Assembly: GCF_031085175.1 (NCBI RefSeq)
Contig: NZ_JAVHUY010000003.1
Coordinates: 186,001-250,000, forward strand
Direction: 5' to 3'
DNA length: 64,000 bases
From: Phytohabitans maris
GTDB taxonomy: Bacteria; Actinomycetota; Actinomycetes; Mycobacteriales; Micromonosporaceae
The notes beneath the pieces were generated by a model. That model ran no database searches. It was not told where the DNA came from and was given only the letters and a program-made list of their open reading frames with translations. The position numbers were made by a program, and so were the translations under genes. This document shows, in pieces, positions 1-8,217 of this stretch. Position 1 is the stretch's first letter. Each line of letters begins with the position of its first letter.

Positions 1-54
1 GACCAGACCTTCAACCTGGAGCGGATGGAGAAGCTGTTCCTCTCCCTGGCCTGA
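1..54 (+). CDS. C-terminal end of an unidentified protein (partial)
   Basis: Only the last 17 codons and a TGA stop at 52-54 are inside the window; the visible tail ends in MEKLFLSLA. The rest of the gene lies upstream, so no function can be given. The reading frame is open to the window edge and the next 100 bases hold no other gene, which is why I read it as a real gene end. It points towards the decayed sulfur locus that follows and may or may not have belonged to it. Confidence 0.4.
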   Translation, partial: DQTFNLERMEKLFLSLA

Positions 55-128
55 CCGGGCCGCCCGGAGGGTGACCGCCGGCCCAGCCGGGCGGGACCTC
101 CGTCCCTGTGGGCGACATCCTGGCCCCC

Positions 129-144
129 ATACCCTCGGGGGTAT
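129..144. promoter_or_regulatory. CsoR/CstR-like palindromic operator
   Basis: The 16-bp sequence ATACCCTCGGGGGTAT has perfect 6-bp inverted arms (ATACCC/GGGTAT) around a 4-bp centre. CsoR-family repressors, including the persulfide sensor CstR, are known to bind GC-rich palindromes flanked by ATAC/GTAT. The site lies 14 bp upstream of the ATG of the sulfide:quinone oxidoreductase remnant, where such an operator would be expected. No CsoR-family gene is visible in the window, so the assignment rests on sequence form and position only. Confidence 0.55.
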
Positions 145-157
145 AGGAGCCCGTCAT

Positions 158-604
158 ATGCTCGACGGCGGGCAGTGGCGGCGGAGCGTCTTCGACTTCG
201 ACACCTTCGACGGGGCGGTCGCGCTGGCCGGCGCGCTCGCGGCGTTCCAGGGCGGGCGGCTGGTCGAACGGCTCGACGGCCGGAGGCTCGTCTCGTACGA
301 CGAGCGGGAGATCCCCTTCGACCTGCTGGTCACCGTGCCGCTCAACATGGGCGCCGACTACGTGGCCCGCTCCGGGCTCGGCGACGAGCTCAACCTGGTC
401 CCGGTCGACCGGCACACGATGCTGTCCAAGGCGTACCCGAACGTCTTCGCCCTCGGCGACGCCAACGACATCCCCACCTCCAAGGCCGGCTCGGTCGCGC
501 ACTTCTCGGTCGAGGTCTTCGCCGACAACTTCCTGCGGCACGCGCGCGGCCAGCCGATGACCGGGAGCTTCGACGGGCACGCCAACTGCTTCGTCGAGAC
601 CGGC
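158..604 (+). pseudogene. Sulfide:quinone oxidoreductase remnant (internally deleted)
   Basis: From ATG 158 (AGGAGC upstream) the frame encodes two recognisable pieces of a type II sulfide:quinone oxidoreductase. The first (RSVFDF through FQGGRLV) normally sits in the N-terminal half. It is joined directly to the C-terminal part with VPLNMGADYV and the FAD-binding ALGDANDIPTSKAG motif. Something over 100 residues between them and the N-terminal FAD fold are missing. The match stops at ANCFVETG, after which the frame continues out of register into a DsrC-like sequence. An intact enzyme would oxidise sulfide at the membrane and pass electrons to quinone; this copy cannot fold normally. Confidence 0.75.
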
Positions 605-791
605 GCAGCTCGCCGCCCAGATCGGCATCGACCTGACGGCCGCGCACTGGGACGCCATCCGGTTCCTGCGCGAGGACTACGCCGCCCAGGGCGAGACCGC
701 CACCCTGCGCCGCGTCACCACCCGCGCCGGCATACCCACCAAGAGCCTCTTCGCCCTGTTTCCCAAGAAGCCGGCCAAGAAGATGGCCTAC
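603..791 (+). pseudogene. DsrC/TusE-family sulfur relay protein remnant
   Basis: In a frame different from the oxidoreductase remnant, about 60 residues match the DsrC/TusE family, with the typical LTAAHWDAIRFLREDY and GIPTKSLFALFP segments and the KKPAKKMAY stretch that precedes the C-terminal arm. The start codon, N-terminus and the C-terminal arm carrying the essential cysteine are all absent; the sequence changes frame after MAYT. DsrC/TusE carries sulfur as a persulfide, and actinobacterial DsrC-like genes often lie next to sulfide:quinone oxidoreductase genes, so both remnants probably come from one former operon. Confidence 0.7.
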
Positions 792-793
792 AC

Positions 794-874
794 CTCTACG
801 AGGAGGTCGAGGGCATCATCAACGCCGCCGACTTCATCGAGAAGACCGAGGGTGCCCAGCTGCTGTTCATCTGA
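794..874 (+). pseudogene. Short unidentified coding remnant, end of the decayed sulfur locus
   Basis: After the DsrC-like part the frame starting at 794 encodes 26 residues beginning LYEEVEGIINAADFIEK and ending at a TGA stop (872-874). The composition looks like a real protein C-terminus and not random GC-rich translation. I cannot identify the family. It is probably the end of a third gene fused to the debris by deletion. Confidence 0.35.
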
Positions 875-888
875 CCCACCCGGCCCGG

Positions 889-1650
889 TCAGACGCCGTA
901 GCCGCCGTCGACGTCGAGCTTCTGGCCGCTGACGAACTTCGCCCGGTCGGAGGCGAGGAAGCAGACCGCCTCGGCGATGTCGGTCGCGGTGCCGAAGCGG
1001 CGCAGCGGCGTGTTGCGGCGGGCCGCCTCCAGCGCCGCCTCGTCGATCTCCTTCGACGCGATCAGCCGTACGGCCATGCCGTCGGTGAGCATGCCGGGAC
1101 CGACGCAGTTGGCCCGCACCCCGTACCGGCCCTCCTCGACGGCGATCCCCCGCACCAGCGCCTCCACCGCTCCCTTCGGCACCGCGGAGAGCCCGTCCCG
1201 CACCGGGTACCGGGTGGTGGCGGCCGTGGTCACCGCGACGATGTTGCCGCCCGAGCCGCGCAGCCAGGGCAGCGCGGCCCGGGTCAGGTGGAAGAAGGCG
1301 AGCACGTCGTTGCCGATCTGGTCGGCGAACTGCTCGGCCTCGACCCGGCTCAGGTGGGTCATCGGCACGTGCGGCCCGGAGGCGTACACCACCGTGTGGA
1401 TGCCGCCCTCCTCCCGCCCCACCTCGTCGAGCAGGCTCCGGGTGGCCGCCGCGTCGGTGAGGTCGAGCCGCCGGGGCAGCGCGTCCGGGCCGGCGGTGGC
1501 GGCGATCTCGCGCGCGGCGGCCTCGTTCGAGCGGTAGGTGAACATCACCCGCGAGCCGCGCTCGACCAGCGTCCGCACCACCGCCTCGCCGAGCCCGCCG
1601 CTGCCGCCGGTGACCACCGCGACGCCGGCGCGGTCCGCGAAGTCCTTCAT
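889..1650 (-). CDS. SDR-family protein lacking the catalytic tyrosine
   Basis: This 253-residue protein has the short-chain dehydrogenase fold: the NAD(P)-binding TGGSGGLG motif is at residues 14-21 and the C-terminal DVDGGYG signature is present. At the active site the usual Y-x3-K is replaced by S145-A-V-P-K149, so the acid/base tyrosine is missing while the lysine remains. It may be an enoyl reductase-like or non-redox SDR. ATG 1650 overlaps the stop of the upstream NTF2-like gene (ATGA), which fixes the start; a longer in-frame version from 1731 would run through that gene. It is the last gene of the ten-gene operon that starts at 10,324. Confidence 0.85.
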   Translation of the reverse strand: MKDFADRAGVAVVTGGSGGLGEAVVRTLVERGSRVMFTYRSNEAAAREIAATAGPDALPRRLDLTDAAATRSLLDEVGREEGGIHTVVYASGPHVPMTHLSRVEAEQFADQIGNDVLAFFHLTRAALPWLRGSGGNIVAVTTAATTRYPVRDGLSAVPKGAVEALVRGIAVEEGRYGVRANCVGPGMLTDGMAVRLIASKEIDEAALEAARRNTPLRRFGTATDIAEAVCFLASDRAKFVSGQKLDVDGGYGV

Positions 1651-2204
1651 TCCCTTGCCTCCTGTGCCTGCGGGGACGCTCCGGCCGCCGAAGACGGCCC
1701 GGCTTTCCAGAATGACTGCCAGCTCTGCCACCGGTACGGCACGGTGCCGGCGCCGGTGTCGCGTTCGGGCCAGTCCGCGGCCGGAAGGCCGTTGGGGCGC
1801 CGGCCCTGCTCGACGCCGTAGAAGAGCTCGTGGCGCCGGCCGGCGAAGTACCAGCGGCCGCCGCGGCGCACGTACCGGTCGCCGTAGTGCACCGCCTGCG
1901 ACACCCAGCGGCCCGGGCCCACCTCCAGCTCGGCGCGGGCGTACACGGTGCCGCGCGCGTCGTCCGGGCCGGTCAGGTCGACGACGTGCGTGCCCACGTG
2001 CAGGACGGTCACGCCCAGGCGCCGCAGCGGCGCGTCGAAGTACGCCTCCCGCAGCCCGGACCGGACCTCCGCGGCGAAGAGCCCGACCAGCGCGTCGACG
2101 TCGCGGGCGTCCAGCGCGACCGCGTACCGGCTGACCAGCTGCCGGATCTGCGCCACCGCCTCCAGCCGCGCGAGCCGTGCCGCGAGGTCATCCAACGCCG
2201 GCAT
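1647..2204 (-). CDS. NTF2/SnoaL-like protein
   Basis: This 185-residue protein has the SnoaL/NTF2-like cone fold pattern: an N-terminal helix with IRQLVSRYAVALDARD followed by strands ending in the RYVRRGGRWYFAGRR hairpin. Members include ketosteroid isomerases, polyketide cyclases and ring-hydroxylating dioxygenase small subunits, so the reaction cannot be read from sequence. It overlaps the upstream paralogue by 17 nt and the downstream SDR by 4 nt. The last 40 residues (tryptophan-rich, then low complexity) lie beyond the domain. The two tandem copies are related and could form a heteromer. Confidence 0.85.
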   Translation of the reverse strand: MPALDDLAARLARLEAVAQIRQLVSRYAVALDARDVDALVGLFAAEVRSGLREAYFDAPLRRLGVTVLHVGTHVVDLTGPDDARGTVYARAELEVGPGRWVSQAVHYGDRYVRRGGRWYFAGRRHELFYGVEQGRRPNGLPAADWPERDTGAGTVPYRWQSWQSFWKAGPSSAAGASPQAQEARE

Positions 2205-2724
2205 CCGACCAGAACCGGTCCCACGTCGGCCACGCCTCGGGCAGCGTCGCCCGCGTGATCATCGGGTTGTCCGGGAAGTGGAACCGGTCACCGCCGGGGC
2301 GTTCGAGGACGTCGGCCGCGTAGAACGCCTTGGGCCGGCGGCTGGCGAAGTACCAGGTGCCGTCCCGCCGCTCGTAGCGGTCGAGGTAGGCCATCGGCAT
2401 GACGATCCAGAGGTCGCCCACCTCGTGCTCGGGTCTACAGTAGACGATGCCGGTGGCCGTGTCCGGGCCGTCGAAGTCGATGCGGTGGTTGCCGATCAGG
2501 TGGAAGGTGAGCCGGTACGGGCGCAGGATCCGGTCGAAGAACGCGCGCAGCTCGGCCCGGCCGGTGCGCCCCTCGCCGACCCGCACGTCCTCGACGAAGA
2601 GGTCGGCCATCGCCGCCACGTCACGCGAGTCCAGCGCGACCGCGTACCTGGCGGCGAGCTGCCGGATCGCCTCCGTCGACTCCAGCCGGTCGACCCGGGC
2701 CGCGAGCTCGTCCACACCGTCCAT
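2188..2724 (-). CDS. NTF2/SnoaL-like protein
   Basis: This 178-residue protein belongs to the SnoaL/NTF2-like family and is clearly related to the product of the next gene: both share an N-terminal EAIRQLAARYAVALDSRD-type helix, a VGDLWIVMPMAYLDRYERR-like strand pair and a WYFASRRPKAFY hairpin. The family covers isomerases, dehydratases and cyclases. ATG 2724 directly abuts the TAG stop of the upstream SDR. Context in an acyl-CoA and steroid-like catabolic operon suggests an isomerase or hydratase role on a cyclic intermediate, which is inference. Confidence 0.85.
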   Translation of the reverse strand: MDGVDELAARVDRLESTEAIRQLAARYAVALDSRDVAAMADLFVEDVRVGEGRTGRAELRAFFDRILRPYRLTFHLIGNHRIDFDGPDTATGIVYCRPEHEVGDLWIVMPMAYLDRYERRDGTWYFASRRPKAFYAADVLERPGGDRFHFPDNPMITRATLPEAWPTWDRFWSDAGVG

Positions 2725-3546
2725 CTAGGACGCTTCCGCTTCGGCCACCTGGCGGCGCCAGTCCGCATAGGACGGTGAGTGGCTGGTGAGCCCGCCGTCG
2801 GCGACGAGCACCTGGCCGGTCACGTACCGGGCGGCGTCGGAGGCGAGGAAGACCACCGTCTCGGCGACCTCCTCCGGCGTGCTCCTGGAGGGGAGCAGCA
2901 GGTGCGACTCCTGGATCCGGCGGTCCGCCTCGCTCAGCATGGCGGTGGCGGCCGGCGACATGATGAGCCCGGGCGCGACCGCGTTGCAGCGCACCCGCCG
3001 CTGCCCGTACGTGGTGGCCACGTTGCGGGTCAGGCCGATGACTCCCGCCTTCGCGGCCGCGTACGCCGGACCGACCCAGCGGCCGCGGAGCGCGGCGACC
3101 GAGGAGACGTTGACGATCGCGCCGCCGCCCCCGGCGACCAGGTGCGGGATCGCGAAGCGGCAGCCGAGCATCACGCCGAACAGGTCGACCGCGAGCGACC
3201 GTTCCCAGACGCCGAGGTCGACGTCCACGACGGTGGTGTCCCGGCCGAGCACGTCCGGTCCGAGCGCGGCGGCGCAGTTGACCAGCACGTCGAGGCGGCC
3301 GAAGTCGGCGACCGCGCGCTCGACCATCGCGGCGGCGTCCGCGGGGTCGGAGACGTCGGTACGCACGGCGACCGCCCGTCCCCCGCCGGCGGTGATCTCC
3401 TTGACCACCCCGGCCGCCCGGTCCTGCGCGACGTCGGCGATGACCACCGCCGCGCCCCGACCGGCCATGATCTTCGCGGTCGCCTCGCCGGCGCCGGAGG
3501 CGCCGCCGGTCACGACCGCGACCTTGCCGTCGAAGTCACCCATCAT
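2725..3546 (-). CDS. SDR-family oxidoreductase
   Basis: This 273-residue classical SDR has the TGGASGAG cofactor motif near residue 15, an LVNCAAA segment and the catalytic Y-A-A-A-K. The protein extends about 20 residues past the usual VADGG end. It probably oxidises a secondary alcohol or reduces a ketone with NAD(P). ATG 3546 overlaps the TGA of the upstream LLM oxidoreductase gene (ATGA) and is preceded by GGAAGGG; a second ATG follows immediately, so the start is uncertain by one codon. Confidence 0.9.
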   Translation of the reverse strand: MMGDFDGKVAVVTGGASGAGEATAKIMAGRGAAVVIADVAQDRAAGVVKEITAGGGRAVAVRTDVSDPADAAAMVERAVADFGRLDVLVNCAAALGPDVLGRDTTVVDVDLGVWERSLAVDLFGVMLGCRFAIPHLVAGGGGAIVNVSSVAALRGRWVGPAYAAAKAGVIGLTRNVATTYGQRRVRCNAVAPGLIMSPAATAMLSEADRRIQESHLLLPSRSTPEEVAETVVFLASDAARYVTGQVLVADGGLTSHSPSYADWRRQVAEAEAS

Positions 3547-4454
3547 CGTGTCCCTTCCTTCGCGGTGACCGGCTCCGCCGCGGCGGTGGAGCCCGGGCGC
3601 GCGGCCGGCAGCGCTTCCGCGATCCGGCGCCACTGGTCGAGTGCCGGTGCCGTCGGGTCGGCCGAGAGCGCGTGCAGCGTCACGTGGTCCGCGCCGGCCG
3701 CGATGTGCTCCGCGACCCTCGCGACCACCCGTTCCGGGTCGCCCCAGGCGACGAGCGCGTCGACCAGCCGGTCGCTGCCGCCGCCGGCGAGGTCGCCCTC
3801 GCCGAAGCCGAGCCGGCGCAGGTTGTTGGCGTAGTTCGGCAGGTCGAACAGGTACGCCAGGCGCCCCCTGGCGAGGGACCGGGCCCGGCCGGGATCGGTC
3901 TCCAGCAGCACCTTCTGCTCCGGGGCGAGCAGCGCGTCCGGCCCGAGCAGCGCGCGGGCGCGGGCGGTGTGCTCGGGCGTCACCAGGTACGGGTGGGCGC
4001 CCGCGGTGCGCTCCCGGGCCAGCTCCAGCATCCTCGCGCCGAGCGCGCCGAGCAGCCGGTCGGCCGGCCAGGTGACCCGGGCCTCCGCCTCGATCCGGTC
4101 GAGGAACTCGCGCATCGCCCGCAGCGGGGCCGCGTACCGGTCGACCGCCGGCCCGTGGCTGACGCCGAGCCCGAGCAGGAACCGGCCGGGGTACTTCGCG
4201 GCCACCACGTCGTGTGCCGCGGCGACCTCGGCCGGGTCGTGCATCCAGATGTTGAGCACGCCGACCGCGACGGTGACCCGCCCGGTGGCGGCGAGCAGCC
4301 GCTCGGCGGGGCCGAAGACGTCGCCGCCCATCTCGCCGGGGAGCCACAGCGCGGCGTACCCCAGCTCCTCCAGCTCGGCTCCCACCTCGGCCAGCCGCGC
4401 GGCGTCGAGCTGCCGGAACGCCCGGGACCAGAGCCCCACCCCGCGGAGCGTCAC
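3543..4454 (-). CDS. F420-dependent LLM-class oxidoreductase (TIGR03620-like)
   Basis: This 303-residue protein is a luciferase-like (LLM) flavin/F420-dependent oxidoreductase. The N-terminal half carries ELEELGYAALWLPGE and the strand motif RFLLGLGVSHGP, and the C-terminal part has GADHVTLHAL, as in the MSMEG_4141-type family. Such enzymes use reduced or oxidised F420 for hydride transfer on ketones, enones or alcohols. The GTG start at 4454 overlaps the stop of the ATPase gene upstream (GTGA). Its position in a transporter operon suggests that it acts on the imported compound; the substrate is unknown. Confidence 0.85.
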   Translation of the reverse strand: MTLRGVGLWSRAFRQLDAARLAEVGAELEELGYAALWLPGEMGGDVFGPAERLLAATGRVTVAVGVLNIWMHDPAEVAAAHDVVAAKYPGRFLLGLGVSHGPAVDRYAAPLRAMREFLDRIEAEARVTWPADRLLGALGARMLELARERTAGAHPYLVTPEHTARARALLGPDALLAPEQKVLLETDPGRARSLARGRLAYLFDLPNYANNLRRLGFGEGDLAGGGSDRLVDALVAWGDPERVVARVAEHIAAGADHVTLHALSADPTAPALDQWRRIAEALPAARPGSTAAAEPVTAKEGTR

Positions 4455-5443
4455 GCGACGCCTCCGACGAGGGGGTAGTGGCAGGCGACCGCGCGCCCGT
4501 GGCCGAACGTGCGCAGCCGGGGCTCCTCGTCGGCGCAGCGCTGGGTGGCCAGCGGGCAGCGGGTGCGAAACCGGCAGCCGCTCGGCGGGTCCAGCGGCGA
4601 CGGCAGCTCACCGGTGATCTCGTCGGGCGGGATCGGCGCGTCCGGGTCCGGCTCCGGCACGGCCGCGCCGAGGAACCGGGTGTACGGGTGGGCCGGCTCG
4701 CGGTGCACCTCCTCCACGTCGCCGACCTCGCAGACCTTGCCCAGGTACATCACGAGCATGCGGTCGCTGATGTTCTTGACCACGGCCAGGTCGTGCGAGA
4801 TGAAGACGGTGGCGAGGCCGTACCGCTCGCGGGCGTCGTGCAGCAGGTTGAGGATCTGCGCCTGCACCGATACGTCGAGGGCGGAGACGGGTTCGTCGCA
4901 GACCAGCACGGCCGGGTTCAGGGCCAGCGCGCGGGCGATCGCGACCCGCTGGCACTGCCCGCCGGAGAGCTCGTGCGGCCGGCGGTGGCCGACCAGGGCC
5001 GGGTCGAGGCCGACCGAGGCGAGCAGCTCGTCCACGGCGCCGGCGGTCATCGGCCGGTTCCACATCGCCGCCCCCTCGGCGACCAGGGCGCGGACGGTAC
5101 GGCGCGGGTTGAGCGAGGAGACCGCGTCCTGGAAGATCATCTGCATCCGCAGCCGCCGCCGGCGCACCTGCTTCTCCGGCAGGCCGAGCAGCTCCTCCCC
5201 CTCCAGCCGCACCGAGCCGCCGCTCGCCGGTACGAGCCGCATGATCGCCCGCGCCGACGTCGACTTGCCGCAGCCGGACTCGCCGACGATGCCGAGCGTC
5301 TCGCCGGGCAGCAGGTCGAAGCTGAGCCCGGAGACCGCGTGCACCTCCTGGCCGCGGCCGACCGCGAACCGTACCTCGAGATCCTCGACCGCGAGCACCG
5401 GCCGCTCGGCCGCCCGCAGGTGCGCTCCACCAGAACCCGCCAT
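4451..5443 (-). CDS. Opp/Dpp-family ABC transporter ATPase, OppF-like
   Basis: This 330-residue ATPase has Walker A GESGCGKST, the signature ELSGGQCQR, Walker B AVLVCDEP and the C-terminal oligopeptide-transporter domain with the Cys-rich GCRFRTRCPLA motif. It is the second nucleotide-binding subunit of the importer encoded upstream. ATG 5443 overlaps the stop of the OppD-like gene (ATGA), and the gene overlaps the LLM oxidoreductase downstream. Transporters of this class import peptides, nickel chelates, opines and some glycosides; the KstR2-like box at the operon start argues for a different cargo here. Confidence 0.93.
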   Translation of the reverse strand: MAGSGGAHLRAAERPVLAVEDLEVRFAVGRGQEVHAVSGLSFDLLPGETLGIVGESGCGKSTSARAIMRLVPASGGSVRLEGEELLGLPEKQVRRRRLRMQMIFQDAVSSLNPRRTVRALVAEGAAMWNRPMTAGAVDELLASVGLDPALVGHRRPHELSGGQCQRVAIARALALNPAVLVCDEPVSALDVSVQAQILNLLHDARERYGLATVFISHDLAVVKNISDRMLVMYLGKVCEVGDVEEVHREPAHPYTRFLGAAVPEPDPDAPIPPDEITGELPSPLDPPSGCRFRTRCPLATQRCADEEPRLRTFGHGRAVACHYPLVGGVA

Positions 5444-6498
5444 CAGGACGCCATCTCCTCCACGACCGCGGCCACCCCGCTGTCCCGGTTCCGTTCCAGC
5501 GCCTCGTCGCCGGCCGGGGTGCCGACCGGGAAGTGGCAGGCGGCCACGTGCCCGCGCGGGCCGGCCGCCACCAGCGGCGGGCGTTCGGCGAGGCAGCGCG
5601 GCTGCACCTGCGGGCACCGGGCGGCGAACCGGCACCCCGGTGGCAGGGCGGCCAGGTCGGGCGGGAGCCCGCCGATGACCTCCAGCCGGGTGTGCTTCGG
5701 GGCGCCGAGCCGGGGCGCCGAGTTGAGCAGCCCCCGGGTGTACGGGTGCCGGTAGACCCGGAACAGCTCGTGCGGCCGGGCCATCTCCACGACCTCGCCG
5801 GCGTACATGACGGCGACCCGGTCGGTCCGCCCGGCCACCACGCCGAGGTCGTGGCTGATCAGCACGACCGACATGCCGCGCTCGGCGACGAGCCGGTCGA
5901 GCAGGTTGAGGATCTGCTTCTGCACGGTCACGTCGAGCGCCGTGGTGGGCTCGTCGGCGAGCAGGAGCTTGGGGTTGCAGGAGAGCGCGACCGCGATCGC
6001 CATCCGCTGCCGCATGCCGCCGGAGAGCTCGTGCGGGTACTGGTCGATCCGCCGCCGCGGGGCCGGGATGCCGAGCCGCACCAGCAGGTCGAGTGCCGCC
6101 TCCCGGGCGTCCCGCCGGGACATGCCGAGGTGGAAGCGCATCGGGTCGGTGATCTGTACCCCGATCCGCTTGACCGGGTTGAGCGAGGTCATCGGGTTCT
6201 GGAACACCATGGCGATGTCCCGGCCCCAGAAGTGCCGGCGCCGTTCCCGGGTCATCTCCCGGACGTTCTCGCCGGCGAAGACGACCTGGCCGTCCACTGT
6301 GGTCAGCGGGTCGTCGCGGAAGAGGTTCATCAGCGTCCGGACCAGGACCGACTTGCCCGATCCGGACTCGCCGACGATGCCGACCCGCTCGCCGCGGCCG
6401 ACCGTGAGGGAGACCCCGTCGACGGCACGCACCTGCCCCTTGGGCGTGTCGAACGTGGTGCGCAGCCCGGTCACCTCGACGAGCGGGTCGGTGGTCAC
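5443..6498 (-). CDS. Opp/Dpp-family ABC transporter ATPase, OppD-like
   Basis: This 351-residue ATPase has Walker A GESGSGKSV, the signature HELSGGMRQR, Walker B LLLADEP and a C-terminal GCRFAARCPQV motif, as expected for OppD/DppD. It pairs with the OppF-like subunit that overlaps it. The GTG start at 6498 overlaps the TGA of the substrate-binding protein (GTGA) and gives the usual N-terminal distance to the ABC domain; longer versions would run into the upstream gene. Confidence 0.93.
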   Translation of the reverse strand: MTTDPLVEVTGLRTTFDTPKGQVRAVDGVSLTVGRGERVGIVGESGSGKSVLVRTLMNLFRDDPLTTVDGQVVFAGENVREMTRERRRHFWGRDIAMVFQNPMTSLNPVKRIGVQITDPMRFHLGMSRRDAREAALDLLVRLGIPAPRRRIDQYPHELSGGMRQRMAIAVALSCNPKLLLADEPTTALDVTVQKQILNLLDRLVAERGMSVVLISHDLGVVAGRTDRVAVMYAGEVVEMARPHELFRVYRHPYTRGLLNSAPRLGAPKHTRLEVIGGLPPDLAALPPGCRFAARCPQVQPRCLAERPPLVAAGPRGHVAACHFPVGTPAGDEALERNRDSGVAAVVEEMAS

Positions 6499-8132
6499 CT
6501 CTCGATCCACGCCTTCGTGAGGATCAGCGACGACGTGATCGTGGGCTCGATGCCCTTGACGTTCTTGCCCCACACCAGCATCTCCGGGATCGTGGCGTAA
6601 CCGATGATCGGTAGGTCCTGGTTGATCAGGTTCTGGATCTGGGTCAGCTTCGACTTGACCTCGGTCAGGTCCTTCGCCGCGGCCAGCTCCTGGAGCAGCC
6701 CGTCCATCTGCGGGCTCTTGTAGTTGCTGGCGTTCTGCAGCGAGTCCGACTTGAGCGTCTTGGTGATCTCCATCGCCGGCTCCTGCTCGCGGTACGCCGG
6801 GCCGCTGGTCGAGATGTCGAAGTTCTTCTCGATGTTCACCTTGCGGGTCTGGTCGGCGATCGTGCCGGTGACGTCGGTGTCGACCTCGAAGCCGACCGCC
6901 TCCAGCAGCGCCTCGGTGGCCAGCGCCAGGTTGGAGCGCATCGGCGAGCTGGACGAGACGAGCTTGAGCTTGCCGTCGTAGCCGGCTGCCTTCGCCTCTT
7001 CGAGCAGCTGCTTGGCCTTCGCCGGGTCGTACGGCAGGGCCTGCGCGTCCGGCGTGAAGTAGCGCGAGGTCGAGCCGTAGAGCTGCTTGGTCGCGACGCC
7101 GGCGCCGTTGTTGACCCGCTGGTTGATCACGTCCGGGTTGATCGCGTACGCGATGGCCTGGCGCACCTTCGGGTCGGCGGTCGGGCGCCCGGCGGCGGTG
7201 TTGACCAGCAGCGCCTGGCCGTAGTTGCTCAGCGTCATGAAGCCGGGCCGGCCGGCCTGCAACGCGTCGCGCACCGAGGTCGGCTCGCCGAGGAAGGCGA
7301 GGTCGACGGTGCCGGAGTCGAGCGCCTCCAGCTTGGCCTTGTCGCCGACGATCGGTACGAAGCGGAGCGTGTCGATGTTTGGCCGGCCGCCCCAGTAGTC
7401 GTCGCGGGCCTTGAGGACGATCTCCTCGCCCGGCGCGTACTTCTCCACCGTGTACGGTCCGGCCCCGATCGGCGCCCGCCCGTACGCCTCACCCTTCGCG
7501 TCCGCGTCCGGGTGGGTGATCCAGCCGGGGTTGTAGGCCAGCGCGTACGGGAACGCGGCGAGCGACTTGTTGAGCTTCAGGACCAGGGTGCGCGGGTCCT
7601 TCACGGTCATCGTCTGGACGTTCTGCGAGATCGGCCAGCCGGCGCGCCCCTTGGTCGCCATCCGGGTGAGGCTGGTCTTGACCGCCTGCGCGTCCAGCGG
7701 CGTGCCGTCGCTGAAGGTCACGTCCGGCCGCAGCGTGAGCGTCCACTCGGTGTTGTCGGCGTTCGGGGTGAGCGACTCGGCGAGCTGCGGCTGGTACTTC
7801 CCGGTGATCGGGTCGAAGCGGACCAGCACGTCGAAGATGGCGGTGAGCTCGGTGCCGCCGATGTAGCCGGTGCCGGGCGTGTTGGCCGGGTCGAGGCTGG
7901 CCGTCTCGGCGTACACGGCCATCGTCAGCTGGCCGCCCTTGACCGCCGTACCGGTGGCGTCGCCGCCGTTGACGAAGCCCTCTTTGTAGCCGGCCGCGGC
8001 CGTGGAGGGCCCGCTCTTCGGCTCGCCGCCGTCGGAGGAGTCACCGCAGGCCGCGGTGGCCAGCAGCCCGGCCGAGAGCAGCACCGCGAGGGCGGTGCGG
8101 GCGCGTATCTTCCTTGTCGATCTGCCGTTCAA
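6495..8132 (-). CDS. ABC transporter substrate-binding lipoprotein, family 5 (OppA/DppA-like)
   Basis: This 545-residue lipoprotein has a positively charged N-terminus, a hydrophobic segment at about residues 12-27 and a lipobox ending in Cys29. The mature part is a family 5 extracellular solute-binding protein with GGQLTMAVYAETASLDPA near the start, ITGKYQPQLAESLTP and the APIGAGPYTVEKY motif. The only start that fits is TTG 8132, which follows a strong AGGAAGGA ribosome site by 8 nt; TTG is unusual and may limit expression. An 85-bp gap separates it from the permease gene upstream. Ligand specificity cannot be read from sequence. Confidence 0.92.
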   Translation of the reverse strand: MNGRSTRKIRARTALAVLLSAGLLATAACGDSSDGGEPKSGPSTAAAGYKEGFVNGGDATGTAVKGGQLTMAVYAETASLDPANTPGTGYIGGTELTAIFDVLVRFDPITGKYQPQLAESLTPNADNTEWTLTLRPDVTFSDGTPLDAQAVKTSLTRMATKGRAGWPISQNVQTMTVKDPRTLVLKLNKSLAAFPYALAYNPGWITHPDADAKGEAYGRAPIGAGPYTVEKYAPGEEIVLKARDDYWGGRPNIDTLRFVPIVGDKAKLEALDSGTVDLAFLGEPTSVRDALQAGRPGFMTLSNYGQALLVNTAAGRPTADPKVRQAIAYAINPDVINQRVNNGAGVATKQLYGSTSRYFTPDAQALPYDPAKAKQLLEEAKAAGYDGKLKLVSSSSPMRSNLALATEALLEAVGFEVDTDVTGTIADQTRKVNIEKNFDISTSGPAYREQEPAMEITKTLKSDSLQNASNYKSPQMDGLLQELAAAKDLTEVKSKLTQIQNLINQDLPIIGYATIPEMLVWGKNVKGIEPTITSSLILTKAWIER

Positions 8133-8217
8133 TGGGGTGATCCTTCCTGGAATGTGCCGGCCGGGACGGGATGGTGGCCAGCCGCGCGCCGGGTTCGGCG
8201 CGGCCCGGCGGGAGTGC

